A stretch of DNA of 5,602 nucleotides from Sedimenticola sp. GTDB lineage: Bacteria; Pseudomonadota; Gammaproteobacteria; Chromatiales; Chromatiaceae. The first letter of the stretch is position 1; each line of letters opens with the position of its first letter. A model generated the notes under the pieces. That model saw only the letters and a program-made list of their open reading frames with translations, searched no databases and was not told the origin of the DNA. Position numbers and translations under genes: made by a program. Location: contig JAPHUG010000061.1 of assembly GCA_026197195.1 (NCBI GenBank), positions 1 through 5,602 on the forward strand, read 5' to 3'. Shown one piece after another: positions 1 to 5,602 of the stretch.

Positions 1-1
1 A

Positions 2-15
2 TTGACCTTAATCAA
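2..15. promoter_or_regulatory. FNR/DNR/ANR-family binding box
   Basis: The sequence TTGAC-CTTA-ATCAA is an inverted repeat with half-sites TTGAC and ATCAA separated by four bases, which fits the TTGAT-N4-ATCAA consensus of FNR, ANR and DNR regulators with one deviation. These regulators activate denitrification genes when oxygen falls or NO appears. The box centre lies about 150 bases before the start codon of the plus-strand cytochrome gene, so it could serve that gene through a long leader. A TAAAGT at 42-47 is a possible -10, which would put the box near -45, slightly off the classical -41.5. It could equally drive a divergent gene left of the window. The match is seen directly; the regulator and target are inferred. 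Confidence 0.62.
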
Positions 16-159
16 ATAGGGCAAATGCCTGACTGTTTTTGTAAAGTAATTTTTCTTATTGGTGGATAAACGGCTCCGGTGGCTGGCCGTTGATCTCTTT
101 TGAGTGGGTTGAATGAGGTATAGTAATGCTACTTGGCGTTCTTTTAGCAGAGATTAGGT

Positions 160-1008
160 ATGCAGAAAACAGGTTATCTGGTGTGGATTGTAGTCGGGCT
201 ATTGCTATCCGGGGGGGTGAGTGCGGCGGAAAAGTGGCTATCACTCCCGCCGGCCAGTCTGGCTCAATGGTATAAACCTCAGAACGAACGCCAGGTCTGG
301 TTGCATACCATGTTCAGCCTGCGTCGAGAGATGCAGGCGGTCACCGAATATGCTGAGGCTGGAAATCAGCCCCTGATGCAAAAATGGTCGGAACGTTTTT
401 CCAGACACTACCTCTCCATTGCCGAGATGGTGCCTGAGTGGAAGGATGAATTGGAGTATGAGTGGCTGGACCAGTTGCAAAAGGCAAGCCGAGAAGGTGA
501 TAGTCAACTGGCCATGAAGGCGTTGAAAAAGATGGGGCAGGGCTGCAATGCCTGCCATCGTGAATTTCGTGCCACAGTAGCCCTGCTTCATCGGACACCT
601 GATTTCAGCGGAATTAAAGTCAAGCGGAGTGGTAGTGAGGCGCCTCAATCTTACCAAGCGTTGATGAGGGAACTCTCAAGCCTGGTGAATCGGATAAAGA
701 TCGCCTCTGAGGATAAACAGAAGGCCTTGGCATTGACATCGCTCGCACAGCTCAATCAGGGGCTGGAAGATCTGGGTGGGGTGTGTGCCAGTTGTCACAA
801 GGATGACGCGCCAAAAGCACGCTTTTTAGGAAGCCTGACCCAGAATGCCCTGAAAGAGCTGAAAACGGGCTTGGAACTGGAAGATCAGAAACGGGTGGGT
901 CGTTCGCTGGGTAGCGCGGCCGTGTATGCCTGTGCCCGCTGCCACGCCGTTCATCGTTCACTCTATGATATGAGGGCCCAGTTGGAACCCTGGGAGTCTA
1001 CTGATTAG
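160..1008 (+). CDS. Secreted triheme c-type cytochrome, cytochrome c'-like helical repeats
   Basis: This 282-residue protein is a periplasmic electron carrier or small redox protein of unknown partner. Residues 1-22 form a signal peptide: K3, a hydrophobic stretch at 6-16, and V-S-A before the predicted cut. There are three CxxCH heme c sites: C129/C132/H133, C209/C212/H213 and C258/C261/H262. The first unit (about 45-140) is a run of amphipathic helices ending in CNACH followed by R-E-F-R, the arrangement of cytochrome c'/c556 four-helix bundles, where heme attaches in the last helix. M51 or M58 in the first helix could be an axial ligand as in c556. The second half carries two more sites, each preceded by a helix, which suggests duplicated helix-heme units. 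The start is chosen because it gives a clean signal peptide, with a purine-rich AGAGA at 149-153. The gene converges on the nuclease gene and overlaps its end by 11 bases. An FNR-type box lies upstream. The three-heme secreted cytochrome call is firm; family and role are not. Confidence 0.87.
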   Translation: MQKTGYLVWIVVGLLLSGGVSAAEKWLSLPPASLAQWYKPQNERQVWLHTMFSLRREMQAVTEYAEAGNQPLMQKWSERFSRHYLSIAEMVPEWKDELEYEWLDQLQKASREGDSQLAMKALKKMGQGCNACHREFRATVALLHRTPDFSGIKVKRSGSEAPQSYQALMRELSSLVNRIKIASEDKQKALALTSLAQLNQGLEDLGGVCASCHKDDAPKARFLGSLTQNALKELKTGLELEDQKRVGRSLGSAAVYACARCHAVHRSLYDMRAQLEPWESTD

Positions 1009-1552
1009 TGGCCTGGCCACTCCAGAGAAGGGCTGGCTGACGATGCTGGCCCCAAAGTCCCCATCGGCTATTCTGAGCCTGCTGCTGTGATTGCAGAAGT
1101 TGCTGTTTCAGCGAGGGCTCGAGTATGGCCTTGCTCATTACCACCGCGTAACCGTCTGCCACCATCCGTTCATTAAGCGATGAATGGTTATCACTGTAGA
1201 TAACAACGGGGATGCGTCCGTATTTGTCACTACTATCCAAGTTCCCCGTAATACGCAGTTTTGCGCCAGGCAATACCAGCTGCTTGAGGTAGTCGGTAGC
1301 CTGCTTCCCGAGCATTAGAAGAGTCTCTTCAGATAGACCGGTGCGCCCAAGGTCTTTGACAAGCTTGGGATTGGTTACATCTTCGGGGGCATCGATGCCG
1401 GACAGTTGCAGGCGTTTTTCCTGGGTGCCTATCTGAACGATAAGGGTGTCACCATCTTCAACAGCGATGAGTTTATAGCTCTTCGCGGTCTCAGTCGCAG
1501 CGAGTGCGGTTGTGGCCAGTAACAGAAGGAGTGAAAGGGAGAGGCGGCGCAT
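998..1552 (-). CDS. Secreted staphylococcal nuclease-like (thermonuclease family) protein
   Basis: A 184-residue exported protein with a signal peptide (R2-R3, leucine-rich core 4-12, A-L-A at 16-18) followed by one SNase-type OB-fold domain. Against staphylococcal nuclease, the D-G-D-T motif at 33-36 supplies the metal-binding Asp (D35), I-D-A-P-E at 53-57 supplies D54 and the general-base Glu E57, and D-K-Y-G-R at 109-113 supplies the Arg equivalent to R87 (R113). The position equivalent to catalytic R35 reads as Q49, with R47 two residues earlier, so activity is uncertain or the arginine is shifted. A tryptophan- and glutamine-rich tail ends the protein. The family hydrolyses DNA and RNA with calcium. 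The gene starts 10 bases after the CheY-like gene ends, so the two are probably cotranscribed; no strong ribosome binding site is visible. The 3' end overlaps the opposing cytochrome gene by 11 bases. Confidence 0.87.
   Translation of the reverse strand: MRRLSLSLLLLLATTALAATETAKSYKLIAVEDGDTLIVQIGTQEKRLQLSGIDAPEDVTNPKLVKDLGRTGLSEETLLMLGKQATDYLKQLVLPGAKLRITGNLDSSDKYGRIPVVIYSDNHSSLNERMVADGYAVVMSKAILEPSLKQQLLQSQQQAQNSRWGLWGQHRQPALLWSGQATNQ
1007..1021. repeat. Perfect palindrome at the convergent gene ends
   Basis: AGTGGCC-T-GGCCACT is a 7-base perfect inverted repeat around a single central base, so a 6-bp stem with a 3-base loop is possible on either strand. It sits exactly where the cytochrome gene ends and inside the last codons of the nuclease gene. 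It could act as a bidirectional transcription stop or RNA 3'-end stabiliser, but neither side has a T tract, so it is not called as an intrinsic terminator. Confidence 0.4.
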
Positions 1553-1562
1553 AATAATCAGG

Positions 1563-1961
1563 TTAGCTCTGCTTTGAAAAAATCCGGGAAATCTTGTTCA
1601 TCAGAATTTCTGGCGTGAAGGGTTTGGCTATATAGTCGGTCACCTTGGCCGCAATAACGTCGCGCACGGCCTCTTTATCTGTCATGCCGGTTAGCATGAT
1701 GAACGGTGTGTCCTTATCTTTTTCGCTGCCACGAACCCGTTTGAGTAGTTCGATACCTGTAAGTCCCGGCATATCCCAATCACAAATAATCAGATCATAG
1801 CGACGGCTGATCAAGCGTTTTTCAGCGGCACTGCCATTGCCGTCTTCTTCGATATCGGTTGCCCCCAGTTGCTGGAGCGTGACCTTGACCAGCATGCGGA
1901 TAGAGGCCATGTCATCAACCACCAGCACACGTTTGTTCAGTAAGTATTTTTCATGTTCCAT
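1563..1961 (-). CDS. Stand-alone CheY-like response regulator receiver
   Basis: The protein has 132 residues and consists of one receiver domain with no output domain. The acidic pair is D16-D17, the phospho-acceptor is D61 (in C-D-W-D-M-P), the switch threonine is T91 (in M-L-T-G-M), and the conserved lysine is K113 in the K-P-F motif. Every residue needed for phosphorylation is present, so it should be a working phosphorylation-dependent switch acting through protein contacts, for example in motility or in relaying a kinase signal. The ATG at 1961 is preferred over an in-frame TTG at 2021 because it gives normal CheY length, whereas the TTG would add 20 residues not typical of the fold. A possible promoter lies at 1993-2021. 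The nuclease gene follows after 10 bases. No chemotaxis or kinase gene is in the window, so its partner is unknown. Confidence 0.9.
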   Translation of the reverse strand: MEHEKYLLNKRVLVVDDMASIRMLVKVTLQQLGATDIEEDGNGSAAEKRLISRRYDLIICDWDMPGLTGIELLKRVRGSEKDKDTPFIMLTGMTDKEAVRDVIAAKVTDYIAKPFTPEILMNKISRIFSKQS

Positions 1962-1992
1962 AGTGGCTAAATCCAGACGGGTTACTTGAAAC

Positions 1993-2021
1993 AAAATAAA
2001 GTAGTAAAGCCCGCGGTGCAA
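1993..2021 (-). promoter_or_regulatory. Possible sigma70-type promoter for the CheY-nuclease pair
   Basis: Read on the minus strand, TTGCAC (2016-2021) and TATTTT (1993-1998) are separated by exactly 17 bases. They match the -35 and -10 consensus at 3 and 4 of 6 positions. The implied start of transcription is about 25 bases before the ATG at 1961. It lies in the 108-base gap after the zinc-ribbon gene and would separate the receiver gene from the nir operon. The hexamers are weak, so the call rests mainly on spacing and location. Confidence 0.33.
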
Positions 2022-2069
2022 GCACTGGCTGGTCTTTTATTAATGAAAGGCGGTTATAAACAAGCTGAT

Positions 2070-2264
2070 CTAGCGGGGTAGCCAGAAGGCAAAGAAGAGA
2101 CTGAATACCGCAACGCCAATACAAAACAGTATGAATCTGAACTTGGCACCAGACCGATAACCCCGTGACTGAAAATGGGAAACGGCACCGCAGTGCGGGC
2201 ATTCGGCCGTGTCATTATCGATCTTTTTTCCGCAATAGAGGCAGTTGACCTGAGTGTCACTCAC
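2070..2264 (-). CDS. Small zinc-ribbon protein with one C-terminal membrane helix
   Basis: This 64-residue protein has a four-cysteine zinc ribbon (C8-x2-C11, ten residues, C22-P-H-C25-G) followed by a linker and one hydrophobic helix at about 44-62 ending in P-R. With no N-terminal signal, the ribbon would most simply lie in the cytoplasm with the tail anchored in the inner membrane. The start is a GTG, chosen because AAGGGTG lies seven bases upstream at good spacing and overlaps the region just after the nirN stop; the gap to nirN is 16 bases. It therefore appears to be the last gene of the nir operon. I recognise no named family beyond the generic zinc ribbon. A role in heme d1 assembly or in anchoring a partner is guesswork from position. 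Confidence 0.75.
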   Translation of the reverse strand: MSDTQVNCLYCGKKIDNDTAECPHCGAVSHFQSRGYRSGAKFRFILFCIGVAVFSLFFAFWLPR

Positions 2265-2271
2265 TGGATAT

Positions 2272-2278
2272 CACCCTT
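2272..2278 (-). promoter_or_regulatory. Ribosome binding site supporting the GTG start of the zinc-ribbon gene
   Basis: On the minus strand AAGGGTG lies seven bases before the GTG at 2264 and immediately after the nirN stop codon. It is the clearest Shine-Dalgarno-like sequence at the minus-strand starts in this window. It decides the start of this small gene and argues that it is translated. Confidence 0.55.
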
Positions 2279-2280
2279 GC

Positions 2281-3831
2281 TCAGTGGCTGGTTCCGGCCG
2301 AACGGGTCAGCTTGTTGTGTACGTTGTACTTTCCTGAAGGCTTCTTCATGGGCAGTCGCTTTATCTCTTCAAGGGTGTTGGCATCATAAATTACCAAGGC
2401 ACCATCATCGTCCCAGATACTGACCAGCGCATACTGGCCATCCTGGGTGAATTCGACATGGGCCGATGTCTTGCCGGGTGCCGGTTTGAGTGTCTTGACG
2501 ATCTCAAGGGTCTGCTTGTCGATAACATGCATCAGATCCTTGTTGGGCCCAAAGAAGACATCCACCCAGGCGTAGGGGCTCTTTTCATGACTGCGCATGA
2601 AGAAGCCGGGACCTTCGGTTTTGATCTGCTTGATGATCTCCCAGGTTTTGGTGTCGATGATAGTGACCTGGCCCTCTTTGATATTGGGTGTGGCAAGGAC
2701 GGTTCGGCCTTGGTAATTCCAGGTGATGCCTGAGCTGAGGTGGGGCATGCCGGGTAGGGTGACATTGGCGACGGACCGCTTCAGGTCCAGATCCACCACC
2801 TGACCCTTTCCATTGCGAGTGGTACCGATGATGCGGTCATACTCCTGGGTCATAAAGAAGTCATCCAGATAGTCTTTTACCGCTATCCGTTTTACCGCAA
2901 ACGGCTCTTCTTTGTGTGCGTCGCCAGACTCCTTGTTGTAATCATGCACCCAGCCGGAAAAGCCTGCCGGGGGCTCGTCCAGATAGCTGATCTCCCACAC
3001 CTCGGGAATATCTTTCATGGCCGCTACAAAACTATCGCGGGGGTCGGCTGTATACACGGCACTCACGCGGGAGCTGTTGCCCTTGTCATCTTTGGCTTCG
3101 ATTACTTTCAGTGGGGTCAGGTCACGGGCATCCAGCACGGTCAGGGTGTGAGGTAGGTAGTTGGCGGCAATCACATAACGCCCATCATGGGAGACCGCCA
3201 GGTTTCGGGTGTTGATGCCGGCACGAACCTCGGCCACGTATTTCAGGTTGAAGGCATCGAACTTGCTGATCCAGCCATCTCTTGAGGCGAAATAGATGTA
3301 GCGTCCACCCTCGGCCCATTTGGGGCCACCGTGCAGTGCAAAGCGAGTGGGAAGTCGATGAATTGGCTCAAAGGTGTTGCCATTCAACAGGGTGGCGTGG
3401 TGATCACCAAGCTCCACGACCATAAACAGGTTGTCGATCTCGGCATCAAACAGGGGCTTGTCTGGCAGTGAGCCGTGCGGATGATAGATCAGTTGACTCG
3501 CCTTGATCTCTTTCATGCCCCAGGCAGGGATCTTGTCCAGCGGGGTGTAGACCAGATCAACCAGTGTTTGAATCTGCTCAGGCTGCAGTTTCTCCTTGAA
3601 GGCCGGCATCTGGGTGGCCACGCGGCCATTTTGTATTACAGAAAAGGCGCTCTTTTGACGCAACCGTTTGAGATTCTGTGGGAGCAGGGCCGGTCCCATT
3701 AATCCCAGCCGGTCAGTACCATGGCATTCGGCGCAGTGCTGCTTATAGAGTGCTTCAGGCGCTGTGGGTTGAGCCAGGGCTGCGGTGCTGCTTGCGCAAA
3801 GCAGAAACAGGGTGGTCAGTAATCGATTCAT
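2281..3831 (-). CDS. nirN: NirN, periplasmic dihydro-heme d1 dehydrogenase (cytochrome c plus d1 propeller)
   Basis: NirN performs the last step of heme d1 synthesis, oxidising a propionate of dihydro-heme d1 to the acrylate, and can pass the cofactor to NirS. The protein has 516 residues. Residues 1-20 form a signal peptide ending A-L-A. A small cytochrome c domain follows (about 24-100) with heme site C33-A-E-C36-H37 and a likely axial Met M75. A long beta-propeller resembling the d1 domain of NirS fills 110-516, with recurring strand motifs such as H-G-G-P (167-170), S-R-D-G-W (183-187) and N-Y-L-P-H (224-228). H364 in M-P-H-L is the probable proximal heme d1 ligand, and the end K-Y-N-V (501-504) is typical of the family. 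Close resemblance to NirN, the lone N-terminal heme site and its place after nirJ favour NirN over NirS or NirF; NirF lacks the cytochrome domain. The ATG overlaps the nirJ stop in an ATGA, so translation is coupled. Confidence 0.92.
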   Translation of the reverse strand: MNRLLTTLFLLCASSTAALAQPTAPEALYKQHCAECHGTDRLGLMGPALLPQNLKRLRQKSAFSVIQNGRVATQMPAFKEKLQPEQIQTLVDLVYTPLDKIPAWGMKEIKASQLIYHPHGSLPDKPLFDAEIDNLFMVVELGDHHATLLNGNTFEPIHRLPTRFALHGGPKWAEGGRYIYFASRDGWISKFDAFNLKYVAEVRAGINTRNLAVSHDGRYVIAANYLPHTLTVLDARDLTPLKVIEAKDDKGNSSRVSAVYTADPRDSFVAAMKDIPEVWEISYLDEPPAGFSGWVHDYNKESGDAHKEEPFAVKRIAVKDYLDDFFMTQEYDRIIGTTRNGKGQVVDLDLKRSVANVTLPGMPHLSSGITWNYQGRTVLATPNIKEGQVTIIDTKTWEIIKQIKTEGPGFFMRSHEKSPYAWVDVFFGPNKDLMHVIDKQTLEIVKTLKPAPGKTSAHVEFTQDGQYALVSIWDDDGALVIYDANTLEEIKRLPMKKPSGKYNVHNKLTRSAGTSH

Positions 3832-4991
3832 TGTTCAGCTGCAACCGGGGTGTCGATGCCGATCTCTTCATCACTCAAATAGCAGGCCGGGTCTTCCGCC
3901 CAGGCATCATTGGTAAGCTGCAGTGCACGTACTCGCGTGTTACCCCCGCAGATATCAAAATAGGCGCACTCACCACAGCGGCCACCGACCTTGCGAGGTG
4001 AGGCTTTCAGGCCCGCCATAATCGGGTCAGATGTGTCCTGCCAGATTTCAGAAAAGGGGCGCTCTTTGACATTGCCCAGATTGTAATGCCACCACATGGT
4101 GTCGGGGTGGACATTACCCTGATTGTCGATGTTGGAGATGTTGACGCCTGAGCTGTTTCCACCCCATTGACTCAGTTTGGCACGGATATGTTGAGCCTGT
4201 TCGGGGAAGTGTTTTTCTACCCAGTGCAGAAGGTAGACGCCGTCGGCATCATTATTGCCCGTGACAAACTCCGTGTGTCTGCCGGCCTTGACATCGGCCA
4301 GCGCTCGATCAAACAGCAGATCCATCGCCCAGCGTGTGGTCTGCAGAAAGACATCGGTTTTCCTGTTCTTGTTACCACGGCCAGCGTAATTCAGGTGAGA
4401 GAAATAGAATTTATCGATCCGTTCCTGGTCCATCAGATCCAGAAGTTGGGGTAACTCGGCCGCGTTATCCTGGGTCATGGTGAAGCGCAGGCCAACCTTG
4501 ATATCTTTGTCACGACAGAGTCGCAGGCCGTGCATGGAGGCTTTAAAAGAGCCCTCTTTACGGCGGAATTTGTCATGGGTCGCCTCGATGCCGTCGATGC
4601 TGATGCCCAGGTAATCAAAGCCCACTTCGGCAATCTGGTCGATATTGGATTCATCAATCAGCGTGCCGTTGGTAGAGAGTGCGGTATAGAAGCCCATGGA
4701 CTTGGCGCGATGAGCGATCTCAAAGATATCCGGTCGCATCAGGGGTTCCCCGCCTGACAGGATCAGTACCGGAACTCGAAACTGTTTCAGGTCATCCATA
4801 ACCTCGTACACCTGTTGTGTATTCAGTTCATTGGGAAAATCCTTGTCAGCTGAGATGGCATAGCAGTGCTTGCAGGTAAGGTTGCAGCGGCGTATCAGAT
4901 TCCAGATCACAACGGGGCCTGGGGGGTTACGTTTTGGCCCCAGAGGTTTTGGATCGAGTATCTCTTGCATGAATTGTGATATGCGAAACAT
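3828..4991 (-). CDS. nirJ: NirJ, radical SAM heme d1 biosynthesis enzyme
   Basis: NirJ is a cytoplasmic radical S-adenosylmethionine enzyme that acts on didecarboxysiroheme, removing two propionate side chains on the way to the keto groups of heme d1. The protein has 387 residues, normal for NirJ. The radical SAM cluster motif C36-x3-C40-x2-C43 is followed by the G-G-E-P SAM-binding motif at 80-83 and a partial TIM barrel to about 230. A C-terminal SPASM-like region has C339-x2-C342-x5-C348 and C370, enough for a second [4Fe-4S] cluster. The N-terminal stretch with P-P-G-P-V-V-I-W-N and the C-terminal I-C-G-G-N-T-R-V-R-A are NirJ-like. The gene starts 14 bases after nirH and ends in a 4-base overlap with nirN. 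No strong ribosome binding site is visible. AhbC and AhbD of alternative heme synthesis are related, but the adjacent nirN settles the assignment. Confidence 0.93.
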   Translation of the reverse strand: MFRISQFMQEILDPKPLGPKRNPPGPVVIWNLIRRCNLTCKHCYAISADKDFPNELNTQQVYEVMDDLKQFRVPVLILSGGEPLMRPDIFEIAHRAKSMGFYTALSTNGTLIDESNIDQIAEVGFDYLGISIDGIEATHDKFRRKEGSFKASMHGLRLCRDKDIKVGLRFTMTQDNAAELPQLLDLMDQERIDKFYFSHLNYAGRGNKNRKTDVFLQTTRWAMDLLFDRALADVKAGRHTEFVTGNNDADGVYLLHWVEKHFPEQAQHIRAKLSQWGGNSSGVNISNIDNQGNVHPDTMWWHYNLGNVKERPFSEIWQDTSDPIMAGLKASPRKVGGRCGECAYFDICGGNTRVRALQLTNDAWAEDPACYLSDEEIGIDTPVAAEQ

Positions 4992-5005
4992 GGGCTGTCA
5001 GTAAC

Positions 5006-5512
5006 CTATTTAGTAGCTGAAGCGAGGCGAAGCCCCGTCTTCTTGAGAATTCGGGAGCTGTATAGAATTTCATGCCCCCGGTTGTCTTCACCCAGCAGAT
5101 CGGCAATCTGCTGCACTTTCTGCTCTACTTCTGTCCGGTCCTTTCCATGCACCATGGCAAAGAGGTTGTAATTCCATTCCGGCTGATGTCTTGGACGCTC
5201 ATACGCATGGCTGACAAAGTCCAGCGCGCCGATCATTTCACCGCACTGTTTGACTTTGTCATCAGGTATATCCCAGACGGTCATTCCATTACCCTTGAAT
5301 CCGAGGGTGTAATGGTTAGGCACCGCACCTATCCGACGAATAACCCCGCTCTCAAGCATTCGCGTGATCCGTGCCATGACTTCACTGGTGGTGCTTCCTA
5401 CCTCTTCTGCTATGAGCGCGTAGGGCTCTGCAACCAGAGGTAAGCCGGATTGGGTAGCCACAATGATTTTACGGTCGAGATCATCGAGGGCGGTGTTTTC
5501 AGTTTCTGTCAT
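5006..5512 (-). CDS. nirH: NirH-like siroheme decarboxylase subunit
   Basis: Siroheme decarboxylase removes the acetate carboxyls of siroheme to give 12,18-didecarboxysiroheme, the substrate of NirJ. The 168-residue protein has an AsnC/Lrp-like winged helix (about 10-62, including R-I-G-A-V-P-N-H at 60-67), followed by an alpha/beta domain with S-H-A-Y-E-R-P (101-107), W-N-Y-N-L-F-A-M-V-H-G (113-123) and I-L-K-K-T-G-L-R-L near the end. These motifs and the position before nirJ fit NirH best among the paralogous NirD, NirL, NirG and NirH; the exact letter is less certain than the family. Despite the fold it is an enzyme subunit rather than a DNA-binding regulator. The ATG at 5512 gives normal length, but the preceding bases hold no obvious Shine-Dalgarno. 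The reading frame is open back to the TGA of the preceding gene, 33 bases upstream. Confidence 0.85.
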   Translation of the reverse strand: MTETENTALDDLDRKIIVATQSGLPLVAEPYALIAEEVGSTTSEVMARITRMLESGVIRRIGAVPNHYTLGFKGNGMTVWDIPDDKVKQCGEMIGALDFVSHAYERPRHQPEWNYNLFAMVHGKDRTEVEQKVQQIADLLGEDNRGHEILYSSRILKKTGLRLASATK

Positions 5513-5545
5513 AGATTTGGGTGTAGCAACGTAATAACGGGGCGA

Positions 5546-5602
5546 TCAGACTTCAAACTTCAGGCCGATGAAAAATTCCTGCTTCTTCGGCATATTGTAG
5601 AC
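5546..5602 (-). CDS. C-terminus of a NirG-like siroheme decarboxylase subunit (cut by window edge)
   Basis: Only the last 18 codons and a TGA stop are inside the window. They read N-M-P-K-K-Q-E-F-F-I-G-L-K-F-E-V at the end, the kind of tail found in AsnC-like siroheme decarboxylase subunits (NirG, NirL, AhbB). Its place directly before nirH makes nirG the most likely identity, but nirL or a fused nirDL cannot be excluded from this fragment. The stop is 33 bases before the nirH ATG in the same reading frame. Confidence 0.62.
   Translation of the reverse strand, partial: VYNMPKKQEFFIGLKFEV

Noticed and set aside
98..124. Sigma70-like TTTTGA and TATAGT before the cytochrome gene
   Set aside because: The spacer is only 15 bases and the -35 match is poor, so it is not strong enough to list as a promoter.
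241..657. Minus-strand open frame of 138 codons opposite the cytochrome gene
   Set aside because: The plus strand encodes a signal peptide and three heme motifs. The antisense product has low-complexity, non-domain-like sequence.
1962..2021. Upstream TTG start that would extend the CheY-like protein by 20 residues
   Set aside because: The extension lies before the usual first strand of the receiver fold, the ATG at 1961 gives standard length, and a candidate promoter overlaps the extension.
1999..2055. Possible terminator hairpin after the zinc-ribbon gene
   Set aside because: The GTGC-TT-GCAC and AGCC/GGGCT pairings are short and imperfect with no clean T tract. I see no convincing intrinsic terminator in this gap.
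2281..3831. NirS nitrite reductase itself
   Set aside because: The N-terminal cytochrome domain is short and the sequence and gene context match NirN; nirS normally lies at the head of the operon.
3678..4001. Plus-strand open frame of 107 codons antisense to the nirN/nirJ junction
   Set aside because: It lies opposite two well-identified genes, has no recognisable domain and looks like an antisense shadow. The same applies to the other open frames opposite nirN, nirJ and nirH, such as 2914-3156, 4167-4454 and 5072-5443.
5006..5512. AsnC/Lrp-type transcription regulator
   Set aside because: The winged-helix fold is shared, but the specific motifs and the place before nirJ and nirN identify a siroheme decarboxylase subunit.

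Overview
The window looks like chromosomal DNA from a denitrifying proteobacterium. A sulfur-oxidising-type gammaproteobacterium would fit the mid-range base composition and protein style, but that placement is inference. The dominant content is the 3' part of a heme d1 biosynthesis (nir) operon. Heme d1 is the cofactor of cytochrome cd1 nitrite reductase NirS, so the organism very probably reduces nitrite to NO with a NirS-type enzyme encoded outside the window.

Layout from right to left on the minus strand: the last 18 codons of a probable nirG-like siroheme decarboxylase subunit (5546-5602, cut by the window edge); nirH (5006-5512); nirJ (3828-4991); nirN (2281-3831), whose ATG overlaps the nirJ stop by 4 bases; and a 64-residue zinc-ribbon/membrane protein (2070-2264) that starts at GTG 16 bases after nirN. 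The order G-H-J-N matches the pseudomonad order nirGHJEN except that nirE is absent between J and N. After a 108-base gap with a possible promoter come a stand-alone CheY-like receiver (1563-1961) and, 10 bases further, a secreted thermonuclease-family protein (998-1552).

On the plus strand, reading towards these genes, is a secreted three-heme c-type cytochrome (160-1008) made of helix-rich, cytochrome c'-like units. It overlaps the nuclease gene tail to tail by 11 bases. Near the left edge (2-15) is an FNR/DNR-family box, TTGAC-N4-ATCAA, which could place this cytochrome, or a divergent gene to the left, under oxygen/NO control together with denitrification.

Functional reading: NirG/NirH-type proteins decarboxylate siroheme, NirJ (radical SAM) replaces propionates with keto groups, and periplasmic NirN performs the final dehydrogenation to heme d1. 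The zinc-ribbon membrane protein and the triheme cytochrome are the least explained parts and the best candidates for undescribed accessory functions. No tRNA, rRNA, mobile element or CRISPR array was seen, and no stretch over 300 bases lacks a gene.
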